Shown here piece after piece: positions 25,610-37,216 of a stretch of DNA of 51,278 nucleotides. The notes beneath the pieces are model-generated. The model did no database searches. It saw nothing but the letters and a program-made list of their open reading frames with translations, and was not told the DNA's origin. Every line of letters starts with the position of its first letter. Positions within the stretch are counted from its first letter, which is position 1. This stretch comes from Nocardia abscessus NBRC 100374 (GTDB lineage Bacteria; Actinomycetota; Actinomycetes; Mycobacteriales; Mycobacteriaceae): the NCBI RefSeq assembly GCF_000308455.1, contig NZ_BAFP01000009.1, positions 1 to 51,278 of the forward strand, given 5' to 3'. The translations under genes and the position numbers were made by a program.

Positions 25610-26917
25610 ATGACCGTGCGGCGCACGCCGCGCGCCGCGGACCGGCCGAGCCCGGCACCCGACGAGGTGCGCGACTGGCTGGCCGACTACGTCTACGAGA
25701 CGATGCGCGCCGAGACACTGGAGCGGATCGTCACCCGGCTCGACGACGTCATCATCGCGCGAATCCCCGAACTCGCCGATCGCGATATGCGCCGCGACCT
25801 CGCGGCCAGCACCCGGGCGCACGCCAGGATCGTGCTCAGCCGCCTGCCCAGCGACGCCTTCGAGTTCTCGCTGCCGGAGGAGGCGCACGCGTTCGCGCGC
25901 AGCGTGGCCCGGCGCGGCTTCGAGCTGCGGTTGCTGCTGCGGGTCTATCACGTGGGTATGGAGGCGGTGCTGGACTACATGACCGAGGTCGTCGAGCACC
26001 GGCGGACCACGCCGGAACTCGAGCGCGTGGTGCTGCTGCGGTTGTTCGAGCGGGCCACCAAATGGATGAGCACCTCGGTCGAGTTGCTCACCGACACCTA
26101 CATGGAGGAGCGCGAACAAGTCCTGCGCGCCGCCATCAACCGGCGGGCCGAGACCGTCCGCGCCCTGCTGGACGGCGACGACGTGGACGTCGAGCAGGCG
26201 TCGGTGCGGCTGGGCTACCGGCTCTCCCGGCAACACCTGGCCTTCGTGCTGTGGACCGACGAGCCGACCGGCGAGCCCGCGGACGCGGAGGCGACCGGAT
26301 TGCTGGACCGGGTCGCGGCCCGGCTGGCCGCGTCGTTCGGCAGCGCACGGGTGCTCACCGTTCCGTCCGGCGCCAGCGCCATGTGGGCGTGGGCCGGTTC
26401 GGACGACGTGGAACGCGCCGCCGAACTCGCGGCGCCGGGACAGCTGGAGCGGCTGGCCGAGGCGCAGGTCGAGGCGCCGGTGCGGGTCGCGTTCGGTGTG
26501 CCCGCCGCAGGAATCGCCGGCTTCCGCCGCAGTCATCGCGAGGCGGTCGCCGCGCGGCAGGTCGCCGAGCGCGCACCTGCGGGCGGCCCGCGGGTCACCG
26601 GGTATCGAGCGGTGGAGATCGCCTACCTGGCCGGCGCGGACGAAGCGGCCATGCGCGGGCTGGTCGAGCGTGAGCTGGGCGCGCTCGCGAGCCGGGATGC
26701 GAACGCCGCGCGGCTGCGCGAGACGCTGCACGCCTATCTGCGCGGGCACCGCAGCCCGGAGGCCACGGCGAAAGCGCTCGGTGTGCACAAGAACACGGTT
26801 CGCTACCGCGTGCAGCGGATCGAACAGCTGCTGGGATATCCGATCGAAGAGCGGGGCTTGCCGCTGGAGATCGCGCTGGTGTGCGTCGACGTCTACGGCG
26901 CGGACGCCCTGCCCTGA
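25610..26917 (+). CDS. PucR/CdaR-type helix-turn-helix regulator
   Basis: 435 residues. An N-terminal RsbRD-like helical sensor (about 15-185) precedes a GGDEF-like CdaR middle region, and a C-terminal PucR helix-turn-helix lies in the last 70 residues (LRETLHAYLRGHRSPEATAKAL spread over two helices, then GVHKNTVRYRVQRIEQLLG). Such regulators are typically activators of nearby catabolic genes. ATG 25610 is chosen because GAGGAG ends six bases before it; ATG 25604 directly abuts that site. The divergent aldehyde dehydrogenase/SDR operon is the obvious target. It ends seven bases before the convergent DUF2277 gene. Confidence 0.9.
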   Translation: MTVRRTPRAADRPSPAPDEVRDWLADYVYETMRAETLERIVTRLDDVIIARIPELADRDMRRDLAASTRAHARIVLSRLPSDAFEFSLPEEAHAFARSVARRGFELRLLLRVYHVGMEAVLDYMTEVVEHRRTTPELERVVLLRLFERATKWMSTSVELLTDTYMEEREQVLRAAINRRAETVRALLDGDDVDVEQASVRLGYRLSRQHLAFVLWTDEPTGEPADAEATGLLDRVAARLAASFGSARVLTVPSGASAMWAWAGSDDVERAAELAAPGQLERLAEAQVEAPVRVAFGVPAAGIAGFRRSHREAVAARQVAERAPAGGPRVTGYRAVEIAYLAGADEAAMRGLVERELGALASRDANAARLRETLHAYLRGHRSPEATAKALGVHKNTVRYRVQRIEQLLGYPIEERGLPLEIALVCVDVYGADALP

Positions 26918-26924
26918 ACCGCGG

Positions 26925-27191
26925 CTACTCTCCCGCCACCGCCTCGCGCGCCGCGATGCGGCGCAGTGGCGGCTCGGTGGGCGGCGCCACCCTGCGGTCG
27001 GGTAACTCGGCGAGCAACGTGGTGGTCGCCTCTGCGATGGCCGCGACGGCCTTGTCGACGGCCGATTTGGTGGTCGAGCTCAGGCCGGACACGCCACCGA
27101 CCTTGCGCACGTACTGCAGTGCGGCGGCATAGATTTCCTGCTCGGTTGCGGCAGGTTCCAGACCACGCAGGACGGTGATGTTTCTACACAT
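26925..27191 (-). CDS. DUF2277 domain-containing protein
   Basis: 88 residues. It begins with the hallmark MCRNITVLRGLEP and continues with ATEQEIYAAALQYVRKVGG, the full DUF2277 signature; the family is short, cytosolic and of unknown function. The conserved Met-Cys-Arg-Asn start makes ATG 27191 secure. The C-terminal 20 residues are a Pro/Arg-rich tail. It is a single gene, convergent with the PucR regulator. Confidence 0.9.
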   Translation of the reverse strand: MCRNITVLRGLEPAATEQEIYAAALQYVRKVGGVSGLSSTTKSAVDKAVAAIAEATTTLLAELPDRRVAPPTEPPLRRIAAREAVAGE

Positions 27192-27357
27192 GCGAGCACA
27201 CTAGCCCCAGATCACGACATGCGTCAGGGCAAGAAGTCACCGAGGCCGAAAACTATTCGCCCAGCGGACGCGCACTCGACCCGCCGCGGCGACGAACATG
27301 CGCGGCCATCCGCGAATAGCGAGCGTCCGCCGGGACGGATGGGGAACAATCGGGGGC

Positions 27358-28191
27358 ATGTCTGCGCGCGGTGTACCGACCTTGACGACGTTTCCGTACG
27401 CGGAGCTGGACGAGCGGGAGGAAGACCATTGGTCCGGCGCCGCGGTATCCGACGACGAACTGCGGGCGTTGGCCCTCGGCGCCTTCTACTCGGCGCGCTG
27501 GGACGCCTTCCACGACGCGCTGCTGCTCGGTCCCGAACGCGCGCATCCCCTCGGTGACCGGCGCGAGCTGGCCATCGACACGCTCACCGGAGCGTGGGGC
27601 ATCACCGACGGCACCGAGGCGCGGGCCTCGATGGAGCAGTTGCTCGAGGGCATGCACGCCCCGCTCTACGCACTGGTGCACCCGCTGGTGGCGGCCTCGA
27701 TCAACGCCAGCGAGCGCGATCGGTTCGGCGAGCGGGCCGACCGGCACCGGGCGTTCCTGCGGCAGGTCGGCGCGTTCCGCGGCATGGACAATCCGGAGGC
27801 GCTGGTCCGCGACTACGACATCTGGTCGCAGGCGATCAAGATCGGATTCACCGACCATCTGGCCCGGCCGCTGCCCAGCGACATCCACGCCTGGGATCTG
27901 GCCAGGGTGGTCGCGGTGGCCAGGATGGCCTACACGGCCGGCTACCTCGACGCCGACGTGGCCTGGGGCTATCTGGCGCGCGCCCTGCCGCTGGCCCAGA
28001 GCAAGTACCGCAACTGGCGTCAGTTCGGCGACGCCTACCTCACCGGCTGGACCTATTGGCAGGCCTGCGAGGACCTGGCCGAGCTGAAGAACGGCGGTGT
28101 CGATCGCCGCAAGGAACTGCTGCGGCTGTGGCTGCGCCCGACCAGCCCGTGGCGGCGGGTCGCGCTGAACTCAGCTCCCGTCGGGGAGTGA
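27358..28191 (+). CDS. DUF1266 domain-containing protein
   Basis: 277 residues. DUF1266 features are visible: the AWGITDGTEARASMEQLLEGMHAPLY segment spread over residues ~78-105, AWDLARVVAVARMAYTAGYL near 180-200, and a Trp-rich end (YRNWRQFGDAYLTGWTYWQAC region). Family proteins are widespread single-domain proteins of unknown function, sometimes near secretion or toxin loci. There is no signal peptide or membrane helix. ATG 27358 is set by family length; the ribosome site is weak (GGGGGC). Its 3' end overlaps the next, convergent gene by 21 bases. Confidence 0.82.
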   Translation: MSARGVPTLTTFPYAELDEREEDHWSGAAVSDDELRALALGAFYSARWDAFHDALLLGPERAHPLGDRRELAIDTLTGAWGITDGTEARASMEQLLEGMHAPLYALVHPLVAASINASERDRFGERADRHRAFLRQVGAFRGMDNPEALVRDYDIWSQAIKIGFTDHLARPLPSDIHAWDLARVVAVARMAYTAGYLDADVAWGYLARALPLAQSKYRNWRQFGDAYLTGWTYWQACEDLAELKNGGVDRRKELLRLWLRPTSPWRRVALNSAPVGE

Positions 28192-29115
28192 GCGCAGGAT
28201 GCCGCGGCCGTAACGCTGGAACTGCGCGTCGTCGACCATGCCGAGGGAGTGCCGCTCGACCAGCAGCTCCCACTCCGAATACAGCTGGGCCACACCGGGA
28301 TCCGCGGAGCCCGCGGCCCCGTCGGCGGATTCCCTGCGCACCGCGAAGTTCACCGCGCAGGTGACCCGCTCGGTGTCTGCGCGGTCGACGCCGGTGAAAT
28401 GCAGCGTCCGGCTGCCGTCGTGCACCTCGATGCCGGTGGCGCCGCGCCCGGGACCGATCTCGCCGCGGCCCGCGGTGGGGGTGTCGGTGACGCGCGCCCA
28501 CAAGACCACGGGGATCGGGAGTTCGTGCGCGTACCGGCTGTCGCCGATCGAGACGAACAGCAGGCGCGCCGTCGTCGCGGCGAGCACGCCGGAGCCGTTG
28601 CCCGCGGGTGGTTGCGCGATCGCGACGGCGGTCTCCAGGACGTACTCGTCCGGCGTCACGTAACGATGCAGAGCCGCTATCGCCTGTTTCGTCTCGCGGC
28701 GCGGCGACATCCTTCGGGTGGCCCGCTCCACGTCCGCGCGAACGGGACCGCCGCGGCCCCAGGTGGGCGCCGGCGGGCGCAGATCCGGCGCCGCCACGTC
28801 GATGCGCTGGGTGGCCAGGATGTGCGCGTTGAGCCGGTCGATGATCTCGATGGCCGCCGGGACGTCGTGCTCGGCGATCAGGACCGGCAACGGGGTGCGG
28901 TCCGCGGGCACGCCGGTGAGTACGGGCGTGGGATAACGCAGATAGATCTCGATGACGACCGCGTCGTCCGCGCGCCGGTTCAGCCGGACCTTGAGCAGGT
29001 CCGAGACCGGGACATCGAGGACGCGCTCGCCGTCGGACCCGGGCCGCAGGACGATCAGCCGGCCGCGGCCGTGACGCAGTATCGCTGTGGGTGTCCGTAG
29101 CTCGACTATGTCCAT
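28171..29115 (-). CDS. Hypothetical protein with PH-like and SHOCT-like segments
   Basis: 314 residues, not assigned to a named family. Residues ~1-105 form a beta-rich unit rich in Arg and Val. Residues ~140-260 look like a bacterial PH-type domain (EYVLETAVAIAQ, then VLAATTARLLFVSIGDSRY and strand repeats ending TLHFTGVDRADTERV). The last ~35 residues (QLYSEWELLVERHSLGM, then VDDAQFQRYGRGIL) resemble a SHOCT oligomerisation motif. PH-SHOCT proteins often attach to membranes or chromosomal accessory systems, but no function can be stated. The GGGGG tract directly abuts the ATG, so the start is uncertain. It overlaps the convergent DUF1266 gene. Confidence 0.65.
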   Translation of the reverse strand: MDIVELRTPTAILRHGRGRLIVLRPGSDGERVLDVPVSDLLKVRLNRRADDAVVIEIYLRYPTPVLTGVPADRTPLPVLIAEHDVPAAIEIIDRLNAHILATQRIDVAAPDLRPPAPTWGRGGPVRADVERATRRMSPRRETKQAIAALHRYVTPDEYVLETAVAIAQPPAGNGSGVLAATTARLLFVSIGDSRYAHELPIPVVLWARVTDTPTAGRGEIGPGRGATGIEVHDGSRTLHFTGVDRADTERVTCAVNFAVRRESADGAAGSADPGVAQLYSEWELLVERHSLGMVDDAQFQRYGRGILRSLPDGS

Positions 29116-29472
29116 ACCCCCTGCGCTCGTGTCTGGTGCGGCGCTCCCGGGGTTTTCGTGGTTTGCGAGCTACCGCCTACGTGCCCGTCGCTCGCGCCGC
29201 GAGGTTGTGTCGTCGCTCACGATAGGCCGAACATGCCATGATTGTTGCCACTTGGAGGAAGCCGGACCGGAGACATCGGGAACCACCGTCGATCCCCGGC
29301 CGTTTACCTCATTAGCTGCACCTGCAGTCGAACTGTGCGATGTATCGACTAGACCGTACGCGGTAACGTGGCATGTCCGCATCCGAACCCCCGCGGAACC
29401 GGACGCGCCAGACGCATCGCTAGGCAAGAACCGGAGACACCGGAAAGGACTGGCCGCCCCGGCCGACGCTCT
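29116..29472. other. Intergenic region upstream of ftsH
   Basis: These 357 bases separate the divergent hypothetical gene and ftsH. The only strong signal is an ECF-type promoter at 29279-29304. An open frame continuous with ftsH extends back to GTG 29368, but its Pro/Arg-rich translation is unlike FtsH N-termini. I see no other gene or structured RNA. Confidence 0.6.
29279..29304 (+). promoter_or_regulatory. ECF sigma (SigH/SigE/SigR-type) promoter candidate for ftsH
   Basis: GGGAAC ends at 29283 and GTT lies at 29302-29304, giving GGAAC-N18-GTT (the base before GTT is C). This is the consensus of SigH/SigR-type stress promoters in actinomycetes. Transcription would start near 29311, leaving a leader of about 160 bases. 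Confidence 0.5.
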
Positions 29473-31854
<2,382 letters not shown>

Positions 31855-31930
31855 ACAGTGACGATTAGGCTCGACCATCGTGGGGTGCCGAGAAATTGCC
31901 GGCGCCCTGGGAGTTTGGAGGTGTCCTCGA

Positions 31931-32614
31931 TTGTCGGCCAACGATCACGGCGGTGGCTACACCCTCGCCGAAGCGGATAGTGCTGAACACGATGGTTTCG
32001 ACATCGGCCTGGCGGAGCCTGGACCGGTCGCCCTGGAGAGCGGTAGATCGTTCGACCAGGCACGGGCCGAAGCGGCGGTGCGGGAATTGCTGCTCGCCGT
32101 CGGTGAGGACCCGGATCGGCCGGGGCTGCGGGAGACGCCCGCCCGGGTCGCACGCGCCTATCGGGAAACCTTCGCGGGGCTCTACGTGGAACCGGATTCG
32201 GTGCTCAACACCACGTTCGACGAGGGCCACCAGGAACTCGTGCTGGTGCGGGATATCCCGATGTACTCCACCTGTGAGCATCACCTCGTGTCGTTCCACG
32301 GCGTCGCCCACGTCGGTTACATCCCCGGCCCGCACGGGCGGGTCACCGGTCTGTCGAAGCTCGCCCGGCTGGTCGACCTGTACGCCAAGCGCCCGCAGGT
32401 GCAGGAGCGGCTGACCAGCCAGATCGCCGACGCGGTGATGCGCAAGCTGGATCCGCGCGGCACCATCGTGGTGATCGAGGCCGAGCACCTGTGCATGGCG
32501 ATGCGCGGTATCCGCAAGCCGGGCGCGAGTACCACCACCTCCGCCGTGCGCGGGCTGTTGCAGTCCAACGCCGCCTCGCGGGCCGAGGCGCTCGATCTGA
32601 TACTTCGGAAGTGA
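31931..32614 (+). CDS. folE: GTP cyclohydrolase I
   Basis: 227 residues. The zinc ligands are in TCEHHLV and EHLCMAMRG, and the family core [10 protein letters not shown] and [21 protein letters not shown] are intact. It converts GTP to dihydroneopterin triphosphate, the first step of folate synthesis. I start at TTG 31931 because GGAGG lies nine bases before it. GTG 31880, eight bases after a TAGGCT -10-like box, is an in-frame alternative that would give a leaderless message with a 17-residue extension. The conserved domain begins near residue 40. The stop overlaps the folP start by four bases. Confidence 0.95.
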   Translation: MSANDHGGGYTLAEADSAEHDGFDIGLAEPGPVALESGRSFDQARAEAAVRELLLAVGEDPDRPGLRETPARVARAYRETFAGLYVEPDSVLNTTFDEGHQELVLVRDIPMYSTCEHHLVSFHGVAHVGYIPGPHGRVTGLSKLARLVDLYAKRPQVQERLTSQIADAVMRKLDPRGTIVVIEAEHLCMAMRGIRKPGASTTTSAVRGLLQSNAASRAEALDLILRK

Positions 32615-33606
32615 GCGGGCCCGCGGTGTCGGAACCGAGCAGCGGAGGGCGCGCGGCGACCGGGGACGACACCGCCACCGCACGCCCGGACGGTCGATCG
32701 GCGACCGGAGCGCGGGCGGGTGGGCTCGAGAGCGTCGGCGCCCGCGCCGGGCGATCCTGCGTGGTGATGGGCGTGGTCAATGTCACCAGCGATTCGTTCT
32801 CCGACGGTGGGCGATACCTCGATCCCGAGCTGGCCATCGCGCACGGCGTGCGGCTGTACGCCGCCGGCGCGGACATCATCGACGTGGGCGGCGAGTCGAC
32901 CAGGCCGGGCGCGGTGCGCATCGATGCGGCGACCGAGGCCGCCCGGGTGACACCGGTCATCCGCGGCCTGGTCGCGGCGGGCGTGCCGACCAGCGTGGAC
33001 ACCATGCGCGCCGCGGTGGCCGCCGCGGCGATCGAGGCGGGGGTGTCGGTGGTGAACGACGTCTCCGGCGGTCGCGCCGACGCCGACATGGTGCGAGTGG
33101 TCGCCGCCGCGCGGGTCCCGTGGATCCTCATGCACTGGCGGGCGGGCGCCGACTACCGGCACACCGGACCGGCGGACCACTACGACGACGTGGTCGCCGA
33201 GGTGCTCGCCGAGCTGACCGCGCAGGTGGACCTGGCCGTCGCCGCCGGCGTAGACCCGTCCCGGCTGATCCTCGACCCGGGGTTGGGCTTCGCGAAGAAC
33301 GCCGAGCACAACTGGGCTCTGCTGGGAGCGCTGCCCGAACTGGTCGCGCACGGGCTGCCGGTCCTGATCGGCGCGTCGCGCAAGCGTTTCCTCGGCTCCC
33401 TCCTCGCCGACGAGGCGGGGCCGCGTCCACCGGACGGCCGCGAGACGGCCACCGCGACCATCTCGGCACTGGCCGCACTGCACGGCGCGTGGGGTGTGCG
33501 GGTGCACGACGTGCGCGCCTCGCTGGACGCCATCGCGGTCACCGACGCGTGGCAGAATGCCGCACGGCACGACACCGTCCGACCCAGTGCGCAAGGAGCT
33601 CGATGA
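32611..33606 (+). CDS. folP: Dihydropteroate synthase
   Basis: 331 residues. A ~45-residue disordered Gly/Ala/Ser lead precedes the TIM barrel. Pterin-binding signatures are [16 protein letters not shown] and [14 protein letters not shown]; further motifs are [16 protein letters not shown] and [10 protein letters not shown]. It joins p-aminobenzoate to the pterin diphosphate and is the sulfonamide target. GTG 32611 overlaps the folE stop (GTGA), so it is translationally coupled. The C-terminal loop [16 protein letters not shown] matches the family. The stop overlaps the folB start. Confidence 0.95.
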   Translation: MSGPAVSEPSSGGRAATGDDTATARPDGRSATGARAGGLESVGARAGRSCVVMGVVNVTSDSFSDGGRYLDPELAIAHGVRLYAAGADIIDVGGESTRPGAVRIDAATEAARVTPVIRGLVAAGVPTSVDTMRAAVAAAAIEAGVSVVNDVSGGRADADMVRVVAAARVPWILMHWRAGADYRHTGPADHYDDVVAEVLAELTAQVDLAVAAGVDPSRLILDPGLGFAKNAEHNWALLGALPELVAHGLPVLIGASRKRFLGSLLADEAGPRPPDGRETATATISALAALHGAWGVRVHDVRASLDAIAVTDAWQNAARHDTVRPSAQGAR

Positions 33607-34040
33607 TGAGCCGGTCCCCGGTCCACGCCGAACACGATGCGCCGACGCGCGATTCGGCGACCAAGCGCGGCGCCGACCGGATCGAGTTGCGCGGCCTGCG
33701 CGCCTTCGGACATCACGGTGTCTTCGAGCACGAGCGTCGTGACGGTCAGGAATTCCTGGTCGACCTGACGGTGTGGGTGGATTTCGCCTCGGCCGCGGCG
33801 TCCGACGACCTGGCCGCCACCGTGGACTACGGCGCGTTGGCCGAGCGTGCGGTGCGCATCGTCCAGGGCCAGGCGCGCAACCTCATCGAGACGGTGGTGT
33901 CGGAGATCGCCGACGACGTGATGACCGATCCGCGGATCACGTCGGTCGAGGTGGTGCTGCACAAGCCGTCCGCGCCGATCCCGCACACGTTCGCCGACGT
34001 GCGGGTGATCACCTCCCGGCACCGGGAGCCCGCCGAATGA
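33603..34040 (+). CDS. folB: Dihydroneopterin aldolase
   Basis: 145 residues. After a ~25-residue polar lead, the tunnelling fold begins at [23 protein letters not shown] (a conserved start spread over the region), with the catalytic Lys in [14 protein letters not shown] and glutamate in [11 protein letters not shown]. It cleaves dihydroneopterin to 6-hydroxymethyl-dihydropterin. AAGGAG lies four bases before ATG 33603 and seven before ATG 33606; either start works, and the first gives an ATGA overlap with folP. A 61-base gap separates it from folK. Confidence 0.94.
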   Translation: MMSRSPVHAEHDAPTRDSATKRGADRIELRGLRAFGHHGVFEHERRDGQEFLVDLTVWVDFASAAASDDLAATVDYGALAERAVRIVQGQARNLIETVVSEIADDVMTDPRITSVEVVLHKPSAPIPHTFADVRVITSRHREPAE

Positions 34041-34101
34041 CCGAGCGCAATCGCGGCGCGGCCATTTTCCGGACCGCGCCGGGCGCCGCGGAGGCGCGCC
34101 G

Positions 34102-34638
34102 ATGACCCGTGCCGTGCTGTCCATCGGTTCGAACCTGGGAGACCGGCTCGCCCATCTGCGCAGTGTGCTGGACGGGTTCGGGCATCGGGTGCTGGCCGCC
34201 TCCGCCGTGTATTCGACCGCGCCGTGGGGCGGCGTGCAGCAGGAGGATTACCTCAATGCCGCTGTGCTGGTAGAGGATCCGGTCTTCGGCTGCGCGGACT
34301 GGCTGCGCCGGGGCCAAGATCTGGAGCAGGCCGCTGGACGCGTGCGCGAAGTGCGCTGGGGCGCGCGCACACTCGACGTGGACGTGGTGTGGTGTGCCGA
34401 ACTGCGCGATGGAGAACCGGTCGCGTGCCGCAGTGCCGACCCGGATCTGCTTCTGCCGCACCCCCAGGCGCACCGGCGCGCTTTCGTGCTGGTGCCGTGG
34501 CTGGACGTCGTGCCGGACGCGGTGCTCGAGGTCGACGGCGTACCGCACGCCGTGGCGGATCTGCTGGCGCGGCTGGATCCGGCCGAGCGCGCCGGGGTGC
34601 GCCGCACCGAATTCTCGTTGACGGGCCTGCCCTCGTGA
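34102..34638 (+). CDS. folK: 2-amino-4-hydroxy-6-hydroxymethyldihydropteridine pyrophosphokinase
   Basis: 178 residues. HPPK motifs are AVLSIGSNLGDR at the start, the QQEDYLNAAVLV segment, and the signature VRWGARTLDVDVVW, with the two metal-binding aspartates and DLLLPHPQAHRRAFVLVPW following. It transfers pyrophosphate from ATP to hydroxymethyl-dihydropterin, making the FolP substrate. GGAGG is seven bases before the ATG. The stop overlaps the next gene's GTG by four bases. Confidence 0.95.
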   Translation: MTRAVLSIGSNLGDRLAHLRSVLDGFGHRVLAASAVYSTAPWGGVQQEDYLNAAVLVEDPVFGCADWLRRGQDLEQAAGRVREVRWGARTLDVDVVWCAELRDGEPVACRSADPDLLLPHPQAHRRAFVLVPWLDVVPDAVLEVDGVPHAVADLLARLDPAERAGVRRTEFSLTGLPS

Positions 34639-35111
34639 AACTGAAGCCGACTCGCGTCCTCGACCTCGTGGCGACCGTGCTGATCGCCGCGATCCTCGCG
34701 TGGATCGCCACCAGGGTGGCCTACGACAACTTCCCGCCGATCTCGGTGTTCGCGGGAGCCTCGCTGTACCCGGTGGCCGCCATCGAGGCGGTGCTCGCTT
34801 TCGTGATCCGAGCCAGGGTCAACGACCACGAGATCGGCGACGGCCGCCACCAGTTGCATCCGATCACCGCGGCCCGCGCCGTCGCCCTGGCCAAGGCGTC
34901 GGTGCAGGTGGGTGCGATCTCCGCCGGCATCTGGCTCGGTTTTCTGTGCTGGGTTTTCCCGCAGCGCGGCACGCTGCGCGCGGCGGCCGCCGACAGCCCG
35001 GGTGCGATCGTCGGGATGCTGGCGGGGGTGGCTTTGGTTGCTGCGGCCCTCTGGTTGGAGTATTGCTGCCGGGCGCCGGACGATCCGACCGACGATGCGG
35101 CAACTACCTAG
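34635..35111 (+). CDS. DUF3180 integral membrane protein
   Basis: 158 residues with four predicted membrane helices (about 9-26, 37-58, 84-108 and 122-143) and a hydrophilic loop between the second and third. It starts MKLKPTRVLDL, matches the DUF3180 family and sits, as in mycobacteria, right after folK. Function is unknown. The GTG start overlaps the folK stop (GTGA), so its synthesis is tied to folate enzymes although it is probably an envelope protein. Confidence 0.88.
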   Translation: MKLKPTRVLDLVATVLIAAILAWIATRVAYDNFPPISVFAGASLYPVAAIEAVLAFVIRARVNDHEIGDGRHQLHPITAARAVALAKASVQVGAISAGIWLGFLCWVFPQRGTLRAAAADSPGAIVGMLAGVALVAAALWLEYCCRAPDDPTDDAATT

Positions 35112-35180
35112 CTAGCTTTACGAACGGAATCACCAAACGTTGTGTGGGCGCGGCTCCACCTATTGGCTACCCTGGCTGGC

Positions 35181-36131
35181 ATGGTTTCACCCTCCCGTAG
35201 CAGCACTTCCCGTCGACGGCGGGACGACGCGGGAAAATTGTTCGTCGGCATCTTGATCTTGCTCGGCCTGGTTGCCAGCGTTTTCCTGATCTTCAGTAAC
35301 AGCGTGCAGTTCGTACGGGTAGGTCTGATTGCGGCGCTGTGGGCGGCGGCGATCGGCGCTCTGGCTGCGACGAAGTACCGCAAGGAAGCGGATATCGACA
35401 AGGCGAAGGTCCGTGATCTACAGACCGTCTACGAGTTGCAGTTGGAGCGGGAGGTCACCGCGCGACGCGAGTACGAGCTCGGCGTAGAGGCGCGAGTGCG
35501 GGAGGAAGTGGGCGCCGACGCGGCCGAACTCGCGGCCTTGCGCGCGGAACTCACCGTGCTGCGGCAGAGCCTGCAGCGGCTGTTCGACGGGGATCTGCCG
35601 ATGGATCGCCCGGCGCTGCGCGCCGACGCGACCCGGATTCAGGAGCTGACCAGCTCGGGAGCGGAATCCGGGAACAATAGCTCCGCGAATGCCGGGATGT
35701 GGTCGGTGTTCGCCGACCAGCAACCGCATAGCAGTATGACGCCGATCTTCGAGCCCGATCATCCCGAGCCGCCTGCCTTCGCCAGCCCCTTCGACGATCC
35801 GGTCACCGCCGAGACCGCGGTGGTCTCCATCGACGATGACGACGACGAGCAGGCCGACGCGGAGCATGCGCGCTACGCCGAGCCGCGTGGCTGGGCCGAC
35901 GCCTTCACCGAGACTGTGGACGAGCCGGTCGACGAGCCGCCGACCCAGCCCGCCGCGCGGCCGTGGCCGACCCGGGAGCCTGCCCCGCGGCCGGCGTCCG
36001 CGCCGACCATGGGCACGCCGAGCGCGCGCAGGCGGCGCAGGGCCGAGAGCGACGACGAGACGCCGTCGCGTCGTCTTTCGGTCGCGGAGATCATGGCCAA
36101 CCTGCAGTCCGAGGAGCGCGAACGCCGGTGA
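35181..36131 (+). CDS. DUF6779-type membrane protein with coiled coil and disordered tail
   Basis: 316 residues. It has two membrane helices (about 19-40 and 45-63), then an acidic, charged coiled coil (about 65-135: KAKVRDLQTVYELQLEREV and following). A ~180-residue Pro/Asp/Glu-rich tail ends with the short conserved-looking SRRLSVAEIMANLQSEERERR region. Position after DUF3180 matches the M. tuberculosis gene order. The family number is from memory and less certain than the description. The C-terminal helix behind a disordered linker suggests a docking peptide for a cytoplasmic partner. ATG 35181 is preceded by no strong ribosome site. Confidence 0.78.
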   Translation: MVSPSRSSTSRRRRDDAGKLFVGILILLGLVASVFLIFSNSVQFVRVGLIAALWAAAIGALAATKYRKEADIDKAKVRDLQTVYELQLEREVTARREYELGVEARVREEVGADAAELAALRAELTVLRQSLQRLFDGDLPMDRPALRADATRIQELTSSGAESGNNSSANAGMWSVFADQQPHSSMTPIFEPDHPEPPAFASPFDDPVTAETAVVSIDDDDDEQADAEHARYAEPRGWADAFTETVDEPVDEPPTQPAARPWPTREPAPRPASAPTMGTPSARRRRRAESDDETPSRRLSVAEIMANLQSEERERR

Positions 36132-36271
36132 CCCGCGGCCGGCGCTGCCCCGGCACTGCGGCATAGATCACGCGGGCACCCCGTGGCGGCAGAGAACCGC
36201 CTGCCGATATTCTCTTGGCGTACCGTCCGGTACCCGCATGGCGGGACTGGAACGACATCGAGAGGACAACG

Positions 36272-37216
36272 TTGACCTCGAGAAGCGTGAATTCAGACAA
36301 CGCTGCTTCGGGCTTCGACCCCGCGCCCGCACGCCTGACGGTGGGAATCGTCTCGGCGGGACGTGTGGGCTCGGCATTGGGCGCCGCACTCGAGCGGGCC
36401 GGACACATCGTGTTCGGCGTCTGCGCGATCTCCGACGCCTCGGTGCGCCGTGCCGAGACCCGGCTGCCCGAATCGGAGATCCTGCCGGTCGAACAGGTGG
36501 CCGCCCGTAGCGAGCTGCTGCTGCTCGCCGTACCCGACACCGAACTCCCCGGCCTGGTTCGTGGCCTGGCCGGTGCGGGAGTCGTCCGGCCGGGCACCCT
36601 CGTCGCGCACACCTCCGGCGCCAACGGCGTCGGCGTGCTCGCGCCCCTCGCCGAGATCGGCGCCGTTCCGCTGGCCATCCATCCCGCCATGACCTTCACC
36701 GGACACGACGAAGACGTGCCCCGGCTGGGCAACGCCTGCTTCGGCATCACCGCGGCCGACGAGGTCGGTTACGCCATCGCGCAGTCGCTGGTGATCGAAA
36801 TGGGCGGTGAGCCGGTCCGGGTGCGCGAGGCCGAACGCTCGCTGTACCACGCCGCTCTCGCACACGGCAGCAATCACCTGGTCACAGTGATCGTCGACGC
36901 GGTCGCCGCGCTGCGGGCAGCCCTGGACGGGCCGGGCCTGATCGGCCAGCAGCTCGTCGACGACCAGCCGGGCGGCTTGGCCGAGCGCCTGCTCGCCCCG
37001 CTGGCATCGGCGGCGCTGGACAACGCACTGCGCCGCGGCCAGTCCGCGCTGACCGGCCCGGTGGCCCGCGGCGACGCGGACGCGGTGGCCGCGCATCTGG
37101 ACGCGCTGTCGTCGGTCGATCCCCGGCTGGCCGCGGCGTACCGCGCGCTGTCGCTGCGCACCGCGGAACGGGCCGGCACCGCCCCGGCCGTCATCGAGCT
37201 GCTGGAAGGACACTGA
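36272..37216 (+). CDS. Rossmann-like / DUF2520 dehydrogenase-like protein upstream of panC
   Basis: 314 residues. A Rossmann nucleotide-binding N-terminus ([22 protein letters not shown] spans the GxxxxG loop) is followed by an all-helical DUF2520 domain with [19 protein letters not shown], resembling ketopantoate reductase and prephenate dehydrogenase architectures. Its stop overlaps the panC start by one base. No panE-like gene is seen here, so a role as an alternative ketopantoate reductase (PanG-like) is a reasonable hypothesis, not established. TTG 36272 is selected because AGAGG lies six bases upstream; GTG 36284 is an alternative. Confidence 0.82.
   Translation: MTSRSVNSDNAASGFDPAPARLTVGIVSAGRVGSALGAALERAGHIVFGVCAISDASVRRAETRLPESEILPVEQVAARSELLLLAVPDTELPGLVRGLAGAGVVRPGTLVAHTSGANGVGVLAPLAEIGAVPLAIHPAMTFTGHDEDVPRLGNACFGITAADEVGYAIAQSLVIEMGGEPVRVREAERSLYHAALAHGSNHLVTVIVDAVAALRAALDGPGLIGQQLVDDQPGGLAERLLAPLASAALDNALRRGQSALTGPVARGDADAVAAHLDALSSVDPRLAAAYRALSLRTAERAGTAPAVIELLEGH

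Noticed and set aside
31880..31930. Upstream GTG extension of folE behind a TAGGCT box
   Set aside because: The TTG at 31931 has GGAGG at good spacing and the extension is not like other FolE N-termini; kept only as an alternative start.
35142..35180. A leader-peptide-like reading (VWARLHLLATLAG) before the DUF6779 gene
   Set aside because: It is in frame and continuous with the downstream gene, has no stop of its own and no Cys/Trp regulatory codon cluster.
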